Source: Scatosoma sp045644545
GTDB taxonomy: Bacteria; Bacillota; Clostridia; Christensenellales; Borkfalkiaceae
Reading direction: 5' to 3'
Assembly (NCBI GenBank): GCA_045644545.1
Contig: JAZRHC010000020.1
Coordinates: 1 to 19,802 of the forward strand
DNA: 19,802 bases
The position numbers were made by a program, and so were the translations under genes. This document shows, piece after piece, positions 14,440 through 19,734 of this stretch (positions are counted from its first letter, which is position 1; each line of letters starts with the position of its first letter). The notes under the pieces were generated by a model. That model did no database searches. It saw only the letters and a list, made by a program, of their open reading frames with translations, and was not told the origin of the DNA.

Positions 14440-14929
14440 ATGAAAAAATTCGTTCAAAACTTGCTTCTTTTAGTGCTTTTGTGTGCTTCAACCCTATCTT
14501 TCGTGGCTTGCGAAAATTCTACCCCCCCCCCCCGAAAATTTAGAGTTATCCACAGTTAAACTTACCACCGAGAATATATCAACCTATCTCGCTTGCAACG
14601 TAGAATATTCCGAGTATACAATTCAAACAGTAGAAGATAAAACTCTATACACTTTTAAGGCTACTATCACTACTTCCCCAAGGCTTCCGAACATCTCATT
14701 TGAAGAAGTCTCCATTCGTTACGGAGATTCCTTGTGGGGAGTATTGTTTGAAAGTTCTTCGCCCGTTTGGGCGCAATTAGATTATCAAGGCTACTCGTCA
14801 GTTTCTACTTATTTCTATACATTTGAAGATACGGCGACCTTTAACCAACACGACTTGCCCTTAATAAGCCCGCCTTTTTCTCATATTTCAGCAATAACCG
14901 GAAACGTTCTCGTTTCGACGGAGAAGTGA
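14440..14929 (+). pseudogene. Lipoprotein gene out of frame at a run of 12 C
   Basis: The start at 14440 has AAGGAAGG eight bases upstream. The first 24 codons (MKKFVQNLLLLVLLCASTLS then FVAC) are a lipoprotein signal peptide with its lipid-modified Cys. Codons then run into 12 consecutive C (14522-14533), after which this frame stops at 14557-14559, giving only 39 residues. The following frame, open from 14483 to 14929, continues from the same tract as PPPPENLELSTVKLTTENIS and ends VLVSTEK. Removing one C, or adding two, joins them into a 162-residue lipoprotein. No fold is recognised in the body. The stop is 1 bp before the next gene's ATG, so the two are co-transcribed. Either a slippage switch, a decayed gene or a sequencing error is possible. 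Confidence 0.8.
14522..14533 (+). repeat. Homopolymer tract of 12 C
   Basis: Twelve uninterrupted C lie directly after the lipoprotein signal sequence. A tract of this length slips readily in replication and is also prone to sequencing error. Lengths of 11 or 14 would put the signal peptide and the body in one frame. Confidence 0.95.
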
Positions 14930-14930
14930 T

Positions 14931-15443
14931 ATGGGTTACGCTTTAATGATTGTTGCGATAGTTGCTGGGGTTGTAGCGTATCTTTTAGCCGATAAAAAAA
15001 GAATAGAGGAAGTCAATCGCCTTGAACGAGAAAAAGACGAACTCAAACACGAGATATCCGCTCTACAAACACATTTAGACGAAACCAAGGAAAAAACTTT
15101 TGAAAACGCATTAAAAAACACTATCTCTCTCCTTGAAGTTGACTTCAAAGAATACTCTACAAGCGAACTTGTCGCTCTTGTAAAAAAACATAGATACAAA
15201 ATAGATATTTTTTCCATTGATGACATTGAAACCACAAGAATAAAAACGGGAATCCGCTATCTAATAGAATACGAAAAAAGTGTAAAATTTCTTCTTGATG
15301 TTATGAGTGCAAATAATGTCGCTTGGGATTATTCCTATTCTTTTGAAATGCAATTCGACGAATATCTCCCCTTACACGAATACACGGAAGAACGAGCCTT
15401 AAATATCATCAATACGGTCTTGCAAAATTTACCAAAAGAATAA
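14931..15443 (+). CDS. Membrane-anchored coiled-coil protein, unknown
   Basis: This 170-residue protein begins with one TM segment (about residues 3-20) and then a charged coiled coil of about 35 residues (KKRIEEVNRLEREKDELKHE and following). Behind that is a helical domain containing LEVDFKEYSTSELVALVKKH and SFEMQFDEYLPLHEYTEERA. I recognise no family. The N-terminal anchor with a KK after it predicts a cytoplasmic domain. It starts 1 bp after the lipoprotein stop, with GGAG upstream, so the two genes probably act together: one lipid-anchored outside, one facing inside. Its codon use is more AT-rich than the housekeeping genes to the left, in line with an acquired segment. Confidence 0.75.
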   Translation: MGYALMIVAIVAGVVAYLLADKKRIEEVNRLEREKDELKHEISALQTHLDETKEKTFENALKNTISLLEVDFKEYSTSELVALVKKHRYKIDIFSIDDIETTRIKTGIRYLIEYEKSVKFLLDVMSANNVAWDYSYSFEMQFDEYLPLHEYTEERALNIINTVLQNLPKE

Positions 15444-15446
15444 TAA

Positions 15447-15484
15447 AAAATCGGTAAGGTTTTATTCCTACCGATTTTCTTTTT
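15447..15484 (+). terminator. Terminator after the lipoprotein / coiled-coil operon
   Basis: The stem AAAATCGGTA..AGG (15447-15459) pairs with CCTACCGATTTT (15467-15478) with one bulged base, and CTTTTT follows. It sits directly after the stop codon and also lies at the end of the convergent broken lipoprotein gene. Confidence 0.8.
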
Positions 15485-15903
15485 AATATCCGCTATAAGT
15501 AAGAAGTTGTTCCTTCTCGGTTTTGGAGAGATTGAGACGGTTGATATAGGCTTTTACTTGGGCTTTGCCGTTCTTATTTGTATAGCCGAGATAGCCCATA
15601 ACCATATATTTTTGAACCGCCGTCAGTTTGAGAGAAGCGACGTATTTTTGAATTTTCGCTTGCGTTATCTTCCGCAGAGAGATTGTCGGCGGTCAAGGTT
15701 GCCGTTTTCGTGGAATCGTCGCTATACGTTGCCGTGATGGTGTAGTCCGCATAGTCAAATTCGTCGATAAAGACTTCCGTTGCGCCCGAAACGCTGATAG
15801 CTTCCAGCGTGGGCTTTTCATCTTTACAACTTGTAAAAAACGCCGTGAACAAGCACAAGCAAAGCCCAAGTAAAATGGATATGTAAAGTTTCCTTCTTTT
15901 CAT
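15483..15903 (-). pseudogene. Broken lipoprotein gene with partial Ig-like domain
   Basis: The gene starts at 15903 (MKRRKLYISILLGLCLCLFT, lipobox FTSC) with GGAGGT six bases upstream. After the Cys comes a bacterial Ig-like stretch (ISVSGATEVFIDEFDYADYT...TATYSDDSTKTATL) that is shorter than a full domain. Near 15650, in GAAAATTCAAAAATAC, the frame fails. The current frame reads a composition unlike protein (KIRRFSQTDGGSKIYG) and stops at 15574-15576. The +1 frame gives a well-formed helical end: YVASLKLTAVQKYMVMGYLG, then KAYINRLNLSKTEKEQLL, ending at 15483. Deleting one A would restore it. The shortened Ig domain suggests an internal deletion as well. The elaborate attenuator upstream may have come from another gene. 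Confidence 0.75.
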
Positions 15904-15928
15904 AGAAGTACCTCCGTTTTCACGTAAT

Positions 15929-15965
15929 AAAAAAGTGCCGACTTGCGAACAAGCCGACACAGCAC
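15929..15965 (-). terminator. Conditional terminator in the leader of the broken lipoprotein
   Basis: On the minus strand CGGCTTG, the loop TTCG and CAAGTCG form a 7-bp stem (one G-U pair). An outer GTGC/GCAC pair (15962-15965 with 15935-15938) extends it. A run of six U (15929-15934) follows. Its 5' arm overlaps the 3' arm of the alternative antiterminator stem. Confidence 0.7.
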
Positions 15966-15979
15966 AGTGTCTTGTTCGC
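15945..15979 (-). promoter_or_regulatory. Candidate antiterminator hairpin
   Basis: On the minus strand GCGAACAAG (15971-15979) pairs perfectly with CTTGTTCGC (15945-15953), and ACAC/GUGU inside extends the stem with a small bulge. It uses bases needed for the terminator stem, so the two are mutually exclusive. Its first base is the last base of the leader peptide stop codon. Confidence 0.65.
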
Positions 15980-16047
15980 TAAAAGTTGCGACACTCAATT
16001 AAAATCATTCGTACAGAAGATTTGTATGTAAAGCGAATAAGGTACAC
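15979..16047 (-). CDS. Candidate 22-residue leader peptide
   Basis: A GTG start at 16047 lies five bases after AGGGG. The reading frame VYLIRFTY...ECRNF ends in TAG exactly at the 5' edge of the antiterminator stem. The spacing fits ribosome-controlled attenuation. A ribosome reaching the stop would cover the antiterminator arm and let the terminator form, while one stalled earlier would leave it free. The peptide is not rich in any single amino acid, which argues against an amino-acid sensor and is more in line with sensing slowed translation, for example by a ribosome-targeting drug. The coding status is inferred from position and the binding site only. Confidence 0.55.
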   Translation of the reverse strand: MYLIRFTYKSSVRMILIECRNF

Positions 16048-16096
16048 TTATGCCCCTATAAGTATACTCCTGCACGTTATTTAATTGAGTTCGCAT
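15987..16096 (-). promoter_or_regulatory. Structured 5' leader closed by a long inverted repeat
   Basis: ACTCAATTAAA (15993-16003) and TTTAATTGAGT (16080-16090) are exact inverted repeats. Both extend outward to TGCGA with one extra base on one side. In RNA they would close a stem of about 15 bp around the start of the leader peptide. The 3' arm lies within the peptide's coding sequence, so translation would unwind it. No known riboswitch consensus is recognised. Confidence 0.65.
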
Positions 16097-16101
16097 TTTA
16101 T

Positions 16102-16130
16102 ATTTTAGCATATTTTCCCTTTTTCGTCAA
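16102..16130 (-). promoter_or_regulatory. Promoter of the attenuator leader
   Basis: The minus strand has TTGACG (16125-16130), 17 bp and TAAAAT (16102-16107) with TGC before it (extended -10). The start is predicted near 16095, which places the inverted repeat at the very 5' end of the transcript and gives a leader of about 190 nt before the ATG at 15903. Confidence 0.85.
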
Positions 16131-16174
16131 CTCTTTATATCCTTTTACGAAATTTTTCTCTATTCGGCTTGGAT

Positions 16175-16206
16175 AAAAAAAGACAGGTCGAAACCTGTCG
16201 TTTTTT
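16175..16206. terminator. Bidirectional terminator hairpin
   Basis: A GACAGGT/ACCTGTC stem (16182-16188 with 16193-16199) with a CGAA loop is flanked by seven A on the left and six T on the right, so it works on either strand. On the minus strand it would end transcripts coming through the tRNA-end element. Confidence 0.85.
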
Positions 16207-16325
16207 GGTGTACCCGCTGGGGTTTTGCCGAAACTCCGCAAGCGGAGTCCTCTCGGCAAAGTGTCGTCGCTTCGCTCCTCGCGCGAACCCGTCTGGGTTC
16301 TTCACTGCCCACCGTTTACACCAAA
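16204..16325. repeat. 122-bp inverted-repeat element duplicating the tRNA-Arg 3' end
   Basis: The ends TTTGGTGTA (16204-16212) and TACACCAAA (16317-16325) are exact inverted repeats with weaker similarity further in. The left 21 bp (16204-16224) are identical to 16352-16372, the 3' end of the tRNA-Arg gene including CCA. Inside are a nested hairpin (TTTGCCGA/TCGGCAAA at 16224-16260 enclosing CTCCG/CGGAG) and GAACCC/GGGTTC (16285-16300). No open frame is convincing. It could be a MITE-like repeat, a tRNA-derived element or a small structured RNA ending at the 16175-16206 terminator. Confidence 0.65.
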
Positions 16326-16326
16326 C

Positions 16327-16349
16327 AAAAAACCGCCCACAAGGGCGGT
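16327..16349 (-). terminator. Terminator of tRNA-Arg
   Basis: On the minus strand ACCGCCC, loop TTGT and GGGCGGT (16332-16349) are followed by TTTTTTG. It begins four bases after the CCA of the tRNA. Confidence 0.88.
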
Positions 16350-16353
16350 CGTT

Positions 16354-16430
16354 TGGTGTACCCGCTGGGGTTCGAACCCAGAATCGACGGCGTCGGAGGC
16401 CGTAATGTTATCCAATTACACTACGAGTAC
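16354..16430 (-). tRNA. tRNA-Arg (anticodon CCG)
   Basis: The 77-nt gene has acceptor GTACTCG/CGGGTAC (one U-G pair), D-arm GTGT/ACAT, anticodon stem ACGGC/GCCGT with loop CTCCGAC (anticodon CCG, reads CGG), T-arm CTGGG-TTCGAAC-CCCAG, discriminator A and an encoded CCA. It has its own promoter and terminator and is divergent from mnmA. Its 3' end is duplicated in the neighbouring 122-bp element. Confidence 0.95.
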
Positions 16431-16475
16431 GTATCGTTTTCAAATTTTTTCGCGCGTTTTTCAAAACGCAACTAT

Positions 16476-16505
16476 ATTTTACTATTTTTTGCTTTCTTTT
16501 TGCAA
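16476..16505 (-). promoter_or_regulatory. Promoter of tRNA-Arg
   Basis: TTGCAA (16500-16505), an 18-bp spacer and TAAAAT (16476-16481) on the minus strand. The start is expected near 16469, about 40 nt before the tRNA. Its -35 lies inside the region of the divergent mnmA promoter. Confidence 0.7.
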
Positions 16506-16512
16506 GCGTTTA

Positions 16513-16521
16513 TGCTATAAT
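16513..16521 (+). promoter_or_regulatory. Extended -10 promoter of mnmA
   Basis: TGCTATAAT gives a perfect -10 (16516-16521) with the extended TG. The -35 17 bp upstream (TTTCTT, 16493-16498) is weak. The leader to the ATG at 16575 is about 47 nt. Confidence 0.75.
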
Positions 16522-16574
16522 TATCTTAAATTTTTCGAAAATTTTTCAAGAAAAACTTACGGGAGGCTCGAAAA

Positions 16575-17660
16575 ATGGCAAAAACGGTAGTGATCGGTAT
16601 GAGCGGCGGTGTGGACAGCTCCGTTGCCGCGCTCCTTTTGAAAAAACAAGGCTATAACGTGATCGGGCTGTTTATGCAAAACTGGGAAGAAACCGACGAA
16701 AACGGCTGTTGCACCGCCGAAGACGACTACGCCGACGTGCGCCGCGTTTGCGGGCTTTTGGATATCCCGTACTACACCGTCAATTTCGCCAAAGAATATA
16801 TGGACAGGGTGTTTTCCTATTTCCTCGCCGAATACAAGGCGGGCAGAACACCCAATCCCGACGTGCTTTGCAACCGCGAAATCAAGTTCGGGCCTTTTTT
16901 GGAAGAAGCCAAAAGGCTGGGCGCGGACTATATCGCCACGGGACATTATTGCAAGATCGCCCACGAAAACGGCGTGCATTATCTTCAAAAAGCAAAAGAC
17001 CAGAACAAAGACCAAACGTATTTTTTAAATCAGCTTTCCCAAGCGCAGCTTGCGGACGTATTATTCCCTCTGCAAGATATGGAAAAGCCCGAAATTCGCA
17101 AAATCGCGCTCGAACACGGGCTTGCGACGGCGAAAAAAAAGGATTCGACGGGCATTTGTTTTATCGGCGAACGCAACTTCCGAAAATTTTTAAGCTCGTA
17201 CCTGCCTGCCTCAAAAGGCAAAATTTGCGACCTTTCGGGCAAGGTCGTCGGCGAGCATTTGGGCTTGATGTACTACACCTTAGGGCAACGGCGCGGGCTC
17301 GATCTCGGCGGAATCAAGGGCGAGGACGAGGGCGGCAGATGGTTCGTCGTAAAAAAGGATCTTTCGAATAATATCCTCTACGTTTCGCACGGCGACGAAA
17401 GCCCGTTATATTCCAAATCCTGCACGGTAAGCGGCTTTAATTGGATTCCCTGCAAGCCCGAAAAATCGGAGTTTGAATGTACGGCAAAATTCCGCTACCG
17501 TCAGCCCGATCAAAAGGTGCGGGTGCATATCCAAGCGGACGGAACGCTGAAAATCGACTTTGCAGAAAAACAACGCGCCGTCACCGAAGGGCAATACGCC
17601 GTTTTATACGACGGCGAAAACTGCTTAGGCGGCGGTGTGATCGAAAGCGCGGACTATTAA
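16575..17660 (+). CDS. mnmA: tRNA-specific 2-thiouridylase
   Basis: MnmA makes 2-thiouridine at U34 of the tRNAs for Lys, Glu and Gln, using ATP to activate the base and a persulfide sulfur from a cysteine desulfurase. The 361-residue protein has the PP-loop SGGVDSS (10-16), the catalytic Cys99 in NPDVLCN and Cys195 in TGICFIG. It also has ATGHYCKI (121-128), DQTYFLNQL and a C-terminal beta-barrel region with AKFRYRQPDQKV. The length matches the family. GGGAGG lies about nine bases before the ATG. It is transcribed alone from an extended -10 promoter and ends in paired hairpins. It is divergent from tRNA-Arg. Confidence 0.97.
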   Translation: MAKTVVIGMSGGVDSSVAALLLKKQGYNVIGLFMQNWEETDENGCCTAEDDYADVRRVCGLLDIPYYTVNFAKEYMDRVFSYFLAEYKAGRTPNPDVLCNREIKFGPFLEEAKRLGADYIATGHYCKIAHENGVHYLQKAKDQNKDQTYFLNQLSQAQLADVLFPLQDMEKPEIRKIALEHGLATAKKKDSTGICFIGERNFRKFLSSYLPASKGKICDLSGKVVGEHLGLMYYTLGQRRGLDLGGIKGEDEGGRWFVVKKDLSNNILYVSHGDESPLYSKSCTVSGFNWIPCKPEKSEFECTAKFRYRQPDQKVRVHIQADGTLKIDFAEKQRAVTEGQYAVLYDGENCLGGGVIESADY

Positions 17661-17706
17661 GTCCGCGCTTTCGTTTAAAAAACAAGCCCCGCGGGGCTTG
17701 TTTTTC
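17642..17706. terminator. Tandem hairpins between mnmA and the SecB-like gene
   Basis: The first hairpin (CGAAAGCGCGGAC 17642-17654 with its exact complement 17661-17673) holds the mnmA stop codon in its loop. The second (AAAAACAAGCCCCGC.. palindrome, about 17678-17705) has A and T runs on both sides and ends both convergent genes. Confidence 0.85.
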
Positions 17707-17718
17707 GGTTTATTAAGC

Positions 17719-18156
17719 TCAGTTCAACGCTTCGGGCGTTTCGAAAGAGGTTTCCCCTCTGTCCTCGGGGAACATCGTGCCTGCGGGAATCACGGGCAAC
17801 ATCAAAGGATTGATGAACGCGTTCGCCGTAAGCGCGGAAACCGCCGCGCGAAGATAGGGATAAACGATTTCCGTCGTGGAGATCGCAAGCACCTGCTTAT
17901 CTTCGTCCGTGTTCACGTCCTCGGCTTCGAAAATACCCACCAAGCGTACCTTTAAGTTAAAGGGCTTGGGTTCGGCTTCGGTGGATTCCACCTTCACTTC
18001 CAAGGAAACGAACCAAAGTTTTTCGTTTTCCTGCACCCTTCTGATCGTGCGGGAGAACTGGGGTTTAATTTCGAATTTCGTGTTCTTGTCCATCTTCACG
18101 CGGTTGATCGTGTAAGTAAGTTCTTCCGCTGTGATACCTCTTAATGCATACTTCAT
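17719..18156 (-). CDS. SecB-like chaperone
   Basis: This 145-residue protein resembles SecB, the export chaperone that holds preproteins unfolded. The match is strongest in the second half: the strand pattern KPFNLKVRLVGIFEAED, then TTEIVYPYLRAAVSALTANA, then FINPLMLPVIPAGTMF. That is the typical SecB order of a 'YPY(L/I)R..(V/I)S.LT.NA' helix followed by a proline-rich end. The N-terminal half is less similar (ITAEELTYTINRVKM). Many Bacillota lack SecB, and SecB-like proteins can also serve toxin-antitoxin pairs, but no such pair is next to it. The start has GAGGT seven bases upstream. It stands alone between its own promoter and a shared terminator. Confidence 0.8.
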   Translation of the reverse strand: MKYALRGITAEELTYTINRVKMDKNTKFEIKPQFSRTIRRVQENEKLWFVSLEVKVESTEAEPKPFNLKVRLVGIFEAEDVNTDEDKQVLAISTTEIVYPYLRAAVSALTANAFINPLMLPVIPAGTMFPEDRGETSFETPEALN

Positions 18157-18222
18157 ATTTCATACCTCAAATAATTATTTCGTTTACCATAACACTTTTG
18201 CCTTACCATAAACGTTGACAGT

Positions 18223-18252
18223 TATATATAACCGACTTTTAAAAGTTGTAAA
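18223..18252 (-). promoter_or_regulatory. Likely promoter of the SecB-like gene
   Basis: TTTACA (18247-18252), an 18-bp spacer and TATATA (18223-18228) on the minus strand. The -10 lies within the 12-bp palindrome GTTATATATAAC (18221-18232). Downstream, TTACCATAA occurs twice (18184-18192 and 18203-18211, 19 bp apart) in the leader, which could be an operator. Confidence 0.5.
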
Positions 18253-18285
18253 CGGAATAAACGAAAATTTTTGAAGTTTTTAAAA

Positions 18286-19287
18286 TCAATTGATCACGTA
18301 GCTTAACAGCGAAACTTTTTTCTCTACGAAATCAGCGTTCGAAATCACTTCGTCTTTTAAAAGCTCGAAATATCTTTTCAAAATCTCCACCACTTGCCGT
18401 TCTGCGTTCACAAGCCCCTCAAAGCTACATTTGCTAAGCAACGGCGAAGCCCCGCCTTTTACGCGTTTTTCCGAATAGCGCAACAGCTTGACCTTTTTAT
18501 CCACGTAATCCGCCGTTGAAATGATTTGCGCGTCGTAAAGGGCTTTGTATTCCACCAAAAGCTTGGCGATCTCCATTTCCGTCGCGATAAGCTTTTTCAG
18601 CGCGGCTTCCTTATCGGCGTCTTTTGCCTTACTCGAAAGCTTCGGCGTGCCGTCAACGGCTTTTTCTGCGGGCTTTTCCCCAAGCACAACGACCGTTTCT
18701 TGCTTTTCTTTGATCTTCTTCGCGCAAATTATGTAGCCGATCAAACATACCGTTTGAAAAATCACGGATAAATACGCGCTGGTTATAAATTCTCCCACCA
18801 CGCTTTCAATCTCGCCTAACTCCTCAAATACAGCCTCCATTTCCGATTGCACCACCGAAGCAAAGACGATACCCAGCACCCCGTGCGCGAGCGAAACAAT
18901 CACGAAAACAATCAACAACAAACGGGAAATTTTTTCGTTTTTCTTTTGTGTAAAGCGGAAAAATCCAAGCACGGCTAAGGCAATTCCGGCAATCGCAAGA
19001 AGCAAGGAAAGCAACGAAGTAATCCCCAACAACGTTTCAAAAAGGGAACAAAAATCCTTATTGACGTAAGTTAATACGCCTGCACGTAAATATTTGGGCA
19101 AAGCAAAGGAAAGCAACGTAAAGCCGTTGGCTTCCGTTTGTAAAGTATCGGAAAGTGCGTCGCCTGCGCTTCCGCCAAGCCCCATATCGTAAGCAATCAC
19201 GTTAAACGCCAAGCCGATAAGCAGCATTAAGCTCGCAAACAAGCCGATAGAAGACAATACAATTTTTCTAACTGAAAACTTTTTCAT
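18286..19287 (-). CDS. Four-TM protein with two SHOCT-like C-terminal repeats
   Basis: This is a 333-residue membrane protein of unrecognised family. TM segments lie at about 9-33, 87-111, 121-145 and 169-189. The loop after the first would be outside, and the tail is inside. The cytoplasmic tail (190-333) starts with a charged linker. It ends with two copies of a 25-residue helical unit (247-271 and 306-330), about half identical. Each has the form Y..L....I(S)..D(Y/F)V(D/E)KKV.LL.Y, close to the SHOCT motif of short C-terminal oligomerisation domains. AGGAG precedes the ATG by six bases. The promoter at 19317-19343 drives it alone. A structural or scaffold role is possible but not shown. 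Confidence 0.78.
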   Translation of the reverse strand: MKKFSVRKIVLSSIGLFASLMLLIGLAFNVIAYDMGLGGSAGDALSDTLQTEANGFTLLSFALPKYLRAGVLTYVNKDFCSLFETLLGITSLLSLLLAIAGIALAVLGFFRFTQKKNEKISRLLLIVFVIVSLAHGVLGIVFASVVQSEMEAVFEELGEIESVVGEFITSAYLSVIFQTVCLIGYIICAKKIKEKQETVVVLGEKPAEKAVDGTPKLSSKAKDADKEAALKKLIATEMEIAKLLVEYKALYDAQIISTADYVDKKVKLLRYSEKRVKGGASPLLSKCSFEGLVNAERQVVEILKRYFELLKDEVISNADFVEKKVSLLSYVIN

Positions 19288-19316
19288 AAATAACTCCTAA
19301 AAAATTAATTGTTCTT

Positions 19317-19343
19317 ATTATATCACGCCCCCCTTCTTGTCAA
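19317..19343 (-). promoter_or_regulatory. Promoter of the SHOCT-like repeat protein gene
   Basis: Consensus TTGACA (19338-19343) and TATAAT (19317-19322, extended TGA) are separated by only 15 bp, shorter than optimal. The start is near 19310. The 19344-19471 stretch beyond it is AT-rich with no gene I can support. Confidence 0.65.
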
Positions 19344-19471
19344 GCAAATAACAGAGCTTATCAAAAATTTTTTAGAAAAGCTTACGTTTGCACAAAAAAC
19401 GAGGATTTTTGCATACTTTAAAAGTAAGAAAAAATTTTTTTAATTTTTTTTGAAAAAGCATAAAAAAACGC

Positions 19472-19500
19472 TTGCCTTTCTTTTTCGGATGTGGTATAGT
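19472..19500 (+). promoter_or_regulatory. Promoter of the tRNA cluster
   Basis: TTGCCT (19472-19477), 17 bp and TATAGT (19495-19500) with TGG before the -10. The start is near 19507, just before tRNA-Val. Confidence 0.85.
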
Positions 19501-19515
19501 ATATAAGCTTTCGAC

Positions 19516-19591
19516 GGAAGTTTAGCTCAGCTGGGAGAGCATCTGCCTTACAAGCAGAGGGTCATAGGTTCGAGCCCTATAACTTCCACCA
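19516..19591 (+). tRNA. tRNA-Val (anticodon TAC)
   Basis: The 76-nt gene has acceptor GGAAGTT/AACTTCC, D-loop AGCTGGGAGA, anticodon stem TCTGC/GCAGA with loop CTTACAA, T-arm with GGTTCGAGCC, and an encoded CCA. It is first in a three-tRNA operon. Confidence 0.96.
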
Positions 19592-19613
19592 TAAAGACAG
19601 TGCGGATGTATAT

Positions 19614-19688
19614 GCGGGAATAGCTCAGTGGTAGAGCGTCACCTTGCCAAGGTGAATGTCGCGGGTTCGAATCTCGTTTCCCGCTCCA
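19614..19688 (+). tRNA. tRNA-Gly (anticodon GCC)
   Basis: The 75-nt gene has acceptor GCGGGAA/TTCCCGC, D-loop AGTGGTAGA, anticodon stem TCACC/GGTGA with loop TTGCCAA, T-loop TTCGAAT and an encoded CCA. It lies 22 bp after tRNA-Val. Confidence 0.96.
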
Positions 19689-19734
19689 AAGTATCTGCGC
19701 TGTCTTTTATTTATAAACGGGGCAGAAAGTTTAC

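Noticed and set aside
14483..14929. Lipoprotein body as an independent gene from GTG 14483
   Set aside because: There is no ribosome site, and its first codons are the signal peptide read in the wrong frame. The body is better explained as the continuation of the 14440 gene.
15929..16096. Known riboswitch class (purine, SAM, cyclic dinucleotide, T-box)
   Set aside because: None of the conserved words of these classes is visible. In particular there is no T-box AGGGUGGNACCGCG sequence.
16204..16374. Integrated element bounded by the two tRNA-end copies
   Set aside because: The copies are only 148 bp apart with no integrase between them, so they cannot bound a functional element. They are kept as a repeat or scar.
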